A stretch of DNA of 64,000 nucleotides, taken from assembly GCA_035772405.1 (NCBI GenBank), contig JAYKKM010000253.1:773501-837500 (forward strand), in the 5' to 3' direction. Below are positions 20,851 to 64,000 of this stretch, piece by piece. Origin of the DNA: Chrysogorgia sp. JL179-B06. Lineage: Eukaryota > Cnidaria > Anthozoa > Scleralcyonacea > Chrysogorgiidae. The position numbers were made by a program, and so were the translations under genes. The first letter of the stretch is position 1; every line of letters begins with the position of its first letter. The notes under the pieces were generated by a model. That model saw only the letters and a program-made list of their open reading frames with translations, was not told the DNA's origin and did no database searches.

Positions 20851-22560
20851 ATGCGTATCCACAATAACCCCTTCCCCCCTAAGACCCAAACCGCGCACGC
20901 CCTGTATTTGTTGGGGCGAGCCCCTTAGTTAGGAGTTCAAGTGCGGCTCTGATCTGATTTGGTACGTCCAGGCAGTTCGTACTCCCCTTTCTTCCCGTCG
21001 TATTTTAATACTCACTCATCGGCTGTTGACCTGGCATCGCGCAATTTTAGACTTTTTACTACTTCTGTATGTATACTATCCATGAAATAGACGAATTTGT
21101 GCAAATAAAAAGGCAGTTAACACAGCAGAACAAAGGGAAGTAAGGTTTTTATCGAGGCGAATATCAACGTTCCGACCCTTTTTCTCCGGTCGGATTGTAA
21201 TACTCTACGAAGGTATTGCTGGCGGCCAGCTGGCGTCGTCGGAGATTTTGCTGGCGGACAAAATGCAGGAAGCAAGGAGGCAAAGAAGAAATGAGCGAGA
21301 GAGAGACAGCGAAGGGCAGACGAGACAGCAGAAGAAAGGGAAGTAAGACTATCGAGACGAAGGCAAAGGTACCGAGCGCAACGTGCAGCAAGACATACTC
21401 GGTCAATCAACGCGATCAGAGCATCCTAAAAGCATTCAATTACCAAGATCGAAAGTGAAATGTCAGTTTGCCTGATAGAAACAAATTTGTTTGATATTTT
21501 GATGATCTCGTTTAACACACCATATTTTTTCAACACTGAAACATTTTCTCTATTTTTGCAGCCAAAAATTGCTCTCTTTGATTGCCCACACAAACAAAAT
21601 TTTAATATATTGTTGCTCACAAGCACTTGATATAATTTTGTATATTATGTTTTATATAAAAGTTGATTACTTTTCAAAGCTTCCACTAATCGTACTCATA
21701 TTGGTCATATATCTTTAAATTTATATTGCCATTCTTATATACAATTACAAACAAATACCATTCAACTTTGGCTCGCCCCATGATGCTTTGCATCTCCCTA
21801 GTATAGTCTGTACTTTTGTCGATAACAAATCCCAATAGGCCGGTTCGTCGTACGTAGATTTTGAACGTTATCTCGGCCAATATTTACTCGATTTCAATTC
21901 TGAAAACAGTTTTGGAATTACCGAGTCTAAATACACAACATACTTGTCTATTATATTACGAGAACGTGCATACCCTTCGTAAAAACGGTTTATATACTTA
22001 GAAATTAGTCGGCAATCAGGCGGCCACTTCGTCGTATATTATTTTGAACGTTATCTCGATCAATATTTAACCGTTTTCAATTCTAAAAACAGATTTTGAA
22101 TCTAAATACATAACACTGCATGTACCTATTAAATACGCAAACTTGTATACTTGCAAACTTAAATGGTGAAGGAAAATTTCGAGTGTTGGAATATATACAT
22201 TTTAAGACCAAACCGGGACCAGTTGCGAAAAATGCAACTTTACCGTTATTGTATTATTGTGTACTATATCTATATGACTTGTTTATAGTTTTGTTCGCCA
22301 GCAAAACCTGGGCAAATTCAAACGCGTGATTTAAAGTCGTCTAGTCGCAAGTATATGTATTAATTTTCCCTCTTACATGGATATATTACGGTAGATGCAG
22401 TTAGTCTGAATAGTAACTTAGATTTTCATGTATATTTTACAGTAAAAATAGTAATATAACAATGTTTTTCTGACGGTTTAAGCGAGATGAACACCGCAGG
22501 GAGCAGGTGTGTATTTGATGAAGATTTTGAAACACTGCTAAGTAAGCTTTAGGGTGTATA
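20851..22560. other. Unassigned intergenic DNA
   Basis: No supported gene. An 80-codon Arg/Lys/Glu-rich frame at 21216-21458 sits in locally GC-richer DNA but matches nothing I recognise. A reversed fragment of the tRNA-Ala-type SINE tail lies at about 22160-22240. Confidence 0.4.
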
Positions 22561-22564
22561 TAAG

Positions 22565-23470
22565 TTTAATCGAGTGAAATGCCAAATATTACTTGTAATA
22601 TACCCAGAATCTTATACCGGCATTACCACCACTATATATACAGAACTCGTGACTAGGCTCTCGGCAACGGCTTCCGTAGCTCAGTGGTCAGAGCACTGCA
22701 CTAGCATCGCAGGGTCGCGAGTTCAATTCCGGCCGGAAGGCCTTGAAGTTGCATTTTTCGCAACTGGTCCCGGTTTGGTCTTAAAATGTATATATTCCAA
22801 CACTCGAAATTTTCCTTCACCATAAATCATTACAACATGTAGTTTAATCGAGTGAAATGCCAAATATAGAATCTTATCCCGGTATAAGGCTCTCGGCAAC
22901 GGCCTCCGTAGCTCAGTCGCTGGTTCAATTCCAGCCGGAAGGCCTTTTTGAAGTTGCATTTTTCGCAACTGGTCCCGGTTTGGTCTTAAAATGTATATAT
23001 TCCAACACTCGAAATTTTCCTTCACCATAAATCATTACAACATGTCGTTTAATCGAGTGAAATGCCAAATATTACTTGTAATATACCCAGAATCTTACCC
23101 ACCACTATATACAGAATTCGTGACTAGGCTCTCGGCAACGGCTTCCGGTTCGCAGGGTCGTGGGTTCAATTCCAGCTAATTCCAGCCGGAAGGCCTTGAA
23201 GTTGCATTTTTCGCAACTGGTCCCAGTTTGGTCTTAAAATGTATTTATTCCAACACTCGAAATTTTCCTTAGCCATAAATCCTTAGAACATGTAGTTTAA
23301 TAAAGTGGAATGCCAAATATTACTTGTAATATACCCAGAATCTTATCCCGGCATTACCACCACTATATATACAGAACTCGTGACTAGGCTCTCGGCAACG
23401 GCCTCCGTAGCTCAGTGGTCAGAGCACTGCACTAGTATCACAGTGTCGCCGGTTCAACTGGGCTATAGTA
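22565..23470 (+). repeat. Tandem array of tRNA-Ala-like SINE units, four copies
   Basis: A unit of about 200-290 bp is repeated four times. It contains a TTAATCGAGTGAAATGCC leader, a tRNA-like head and a TTTTTCGCAACTGGTCCCGG...CCAACACTCGAAATTTTCC tail. The best head (22669-22742) has box A TAGCTCAGTGGTCAGAGC, box B-like AGTTCAATTCC, a 7-bp acceptor stem (GGCTTCC with GGAAGGC), and AGC in the anticodon position, so it derives from tRNA-Ala. Heads in the second and third copies are internally deleted and the fourth loses its 3' half, so none is likely a working tRNA. Dispersed relatives lie at about 43795-44035 and, inverted, about 44895-45235. Confidence 0.8.
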
Positions 23471-23699
23471 CCTATAGTATGATATCAATTAAACCATGCG
23501 GTCTTGAACCTGTCCGGGACTGTAGTTTGTATTCAATCAGCGTCCACCGAGTAAGCGCCGGGGTGTTATCTCCGCGCCGGGGACGTATTCGCTGCGACAC
23601 TCATTCGGGATAAGGGAACTAATTCGTATCAGTTGAGATCTGGTTTGTGTGTAGCCAGTATTGATGTTAATCTCACCGGAAAGGTAATTCAATAGCAAC

Positions 23700-62321
<38,622 letters not shown>

Positions 62322-62732
62322 CCTTAGCAACTGTTGCTTAGCAACCGAGGATCTTCCAGCTTGGGAAGATGAACACGCCAGGCGCGCGCGCGCTCAGGCC
62401 TAGGTTGGTGTGGAAAATGACAATTTTGACGATATGAAAAAAGATCAAAAAACGACTGCGGACACACTGGTATCTATGGGAACCTAGTGATCGCTGGGAT
62501 ATCTGTGACGTCTAGGGTAACGCAGTGGTATCTAGGGTAACGCAGTGATATTTAGGGTTGCACAGTGGTATCTAGGGTAACGCACTAATATCTTGGCAAA
62601 CACAGTCAGGGGTATTAAGGCATGGCTCTTGCTTCGACACTGAAATTTCCAACTTTCCAAAGATTTTGTCCAAACTAAGTCAAACTTACCAAACATTTAT
62701 CATACAGTACGAACTAATTTACGGGTTTGTTT
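62322..62732 (+). repeat. Smad2/3 3' region with a TATCTAGGGTAACGCAGTG minisatellite
   Basis: About five 22-25-bp units (GATATCTAGGGTAACGCAGT variants) at 62495-62600, and a related set at 63715-63910. Just after the stop, 62333-62345 reads GTTGCTTAGCAAC. No AATAAA is seen soon after the stop. The nearest variant is ATTAAA at 62825. Confidence 0.55.
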
Positions 62733-63130
62733 CCATGCCAACAAGGTTACGTGACCCATTGGCGGCCATATTGGATGAAAACCAAAAACGTTCTTGAGGC
62801 ACGCGAATATATATAATTTAAATAATTAAACACGTAATTTGATGCAAACTTTAATTACGTTTATCATGTTAAGTTGAATGGTAGCAATCAATTTGCATAA
62901 ACAAAAATATTAGAGAAATTGTAATTAGAGGAAAATCATTCGCTAAAACTTTCCATGTGCGGTAAAGCTATACAATCTTGCAACTTAGCTTGATAAGCTA
63001 GATCAGTATTTTCATCAAATTACGCTGTTTAATTGTTTAAATTATATATATTCGCGAGCCTCAAGAAGCTTTTCTTTTTTCCATTCAAAATGGCCGCCAG
63101 TGAGTCACGTGACGTGTTGTCATGGTAACA
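62733..63130. mobile_element. Palindromic element with CGGCCAT...ATGGCCG arms
   Basis: TTACGTGACCCATTGGCGGC with CATATTGGATGAAAA at the left mirrors TTCCATTCAAAATGGCCGCC and GTCACGTGACG at the right. The CGCGAATATATATAATTTAAA arms are also inverted. The loop is AT-rich. Confidence 0.7.
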
Positions 63131-63221
63131 AGACTGAAAATTATTCCCTACTTTATGATAAATATCACCTGAATGTTTAAGTGACTTGGAAGATATCTCT
63201 GGAAGATATAGGAAAATTTGT

Positions 63222-63690
63222 TAGAAAACTCTTTTGTTTGAAAGAACTCTTGAAACTATAAAGACTAACCATTTACAACTTGTTCATATCTCACTTCACT
63301 CTTGAGATATTAAGATTTGTTTAATATGTAAATGATCATACTTATGACATCACAATGCATAATGACGTATTGAAAAATTCTTATCTTTACCATTATCACA
63401 TGGAATCGTTTGATGATTTGTATATTTGATGTCATTGGATACATCCACGCACATGCACCTGCATTTCAAGTGATTTCATTACATAATCTCAAGGATATAT
63501 AAGCGTTTTCAATAAGTTATTGTGCAGTGTGATGTCATAAGTATGATCATTTACATATCAAACAAATCTTAATATCTCAAGAGTGAAGAGAGATATGAAA
63601 AAGTTGTAAATGGTTAGTCTATAGTTTCAAGAGTTCTTTCAAACAAAAGAGTTATTTTACAACTGAATTTTTCGTTGCATAATCACTTTT
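63222..63690. mobile_element. MITE family B, full copy
   Basis: Arms as in 4680-5165 (CTTGAAACTATAAAGACTAACC ... GGTTAGTCTATAGTTTCAAG), in inverted overall order, ending ACAACTGAATTTTTCGTTGC. Confidence 0.8.
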
Positions 63691-63704
63691 AGTCTAGACC
63701 CATG

Positions 63705-64000
63705 CCTAAAAAGCCCCTGAGATCTAGGTAACGTAGTGATATCTAGGGTAATACCGTGATATCTACGGTTACACCGTGATATCTAGGGTTATAGTGTGAC
63801 ATCAGGAGAAACAGACACATCTCGGACACTAGTGACACCTGAGGTTACCCAGAGCCTGAGGTTACCCAGAGATCCTTTGGGTTACACAGTGGCACCAAGG
63901 ACATAACACAGTGATATCTGCAACGACTAAAACTCTGACATGCAATTCAAGAGGACACAACAAAATTGTAGACAGCTAAATCGCATTATTTCTCTTGCAT
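63705..64000. repeat. GATATCTAGGGTTA-type minisatellite and window end
   Basis: Loose tandem copies of CGTGATATCTAGGGTTACAC and GAGGTTACCCAGAG to about 63910, then unassigned sequence to the window end. Confidence 0.5.

Noticed and set aside
21216..21458. 80-codon basic ORF as a gene
   Set aside because: No motif, no splice context and an overlapping minus-strand frame of equal length; low-complexity Arg/Glu composition.
22669..22742. Functional tRNA-Ala gene
   Set aside because: The same head occurs four times with the same SINE leader and tail, several copies deleted, so it is a tRNA-derived SINE. A covariance score would be needed to revive the claim.

Overview
This is nuclear DNA of an animal, most likely a non-vertebrate, from a gene-poor, AT-rich and very repeat-rich region. 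The evidence is one spliced host gene with GT-AG introns, CR1/Jockey-like LINEs, tRNA- and 5S-derived SINEs, and many foldback (MITE-like) elements. There are no bacterial features. The phylum cannot be fixed from the sequence.

Host gene: one plus-strand gene, an R-Smad of the Smad2/3 (TGF-beta/activin) class, fills the right 60% of the window. It has five coding exons at 24019-24416, 52044-52181, 55476-55547, 58921-58959 and 61702-62321. The MH1 DNA-binding domain is in exon 1, the linker in three tiny exons, and the MH2 domain with its C-terminal SSMS phosphorylation motif in exon 5. Every junction is phase 1, provided one extra T in a TTTT run (24388-24391) is discounted. That same correction restores the conserved HYQRVETP segment and the zinc-binding His. 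Intron 1 is about 27.6 kb and is packed with nested transposons.

Left part (1-23.7 kb): intergenic repeats, a 2-3 kb direct duplication, several satellites, and one nearly complete TTAA-flanked Kolobok-like DNA transposon (10375-14665). That transposon carries two converging genes. One is a THAP-domain transposase, now broken by two slippage-type indels. The other is an intact two-exon gene whose product has the cysteine-rich C-terminal 'ballast' domain of P2X7 receptors (P2RX7_C). Both genes start just inside the long terminal inverted repeats, and each repeat carries a TGACGTCA site.

Rest of the repeat landscape: several palindromic elements flanked by TTAA and starting AGTG; a hAT-type MITE with a perfect 8-bp target duplication; foldbacks carrying minisatellites; tRNA-derived SINEs in two or three families; a 5S-rRNA-like SINE; and about seven decayed LINE fragments. 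A recurring TGAnGAAG-stem-CGAAACGT module, resembling a hammerhead ribozyme core, occurs in several unrelated foldbacks, often head to head. The best candidates for a little-described system are the Kolobok/P2X7-ballast pairing and this recurrent module.
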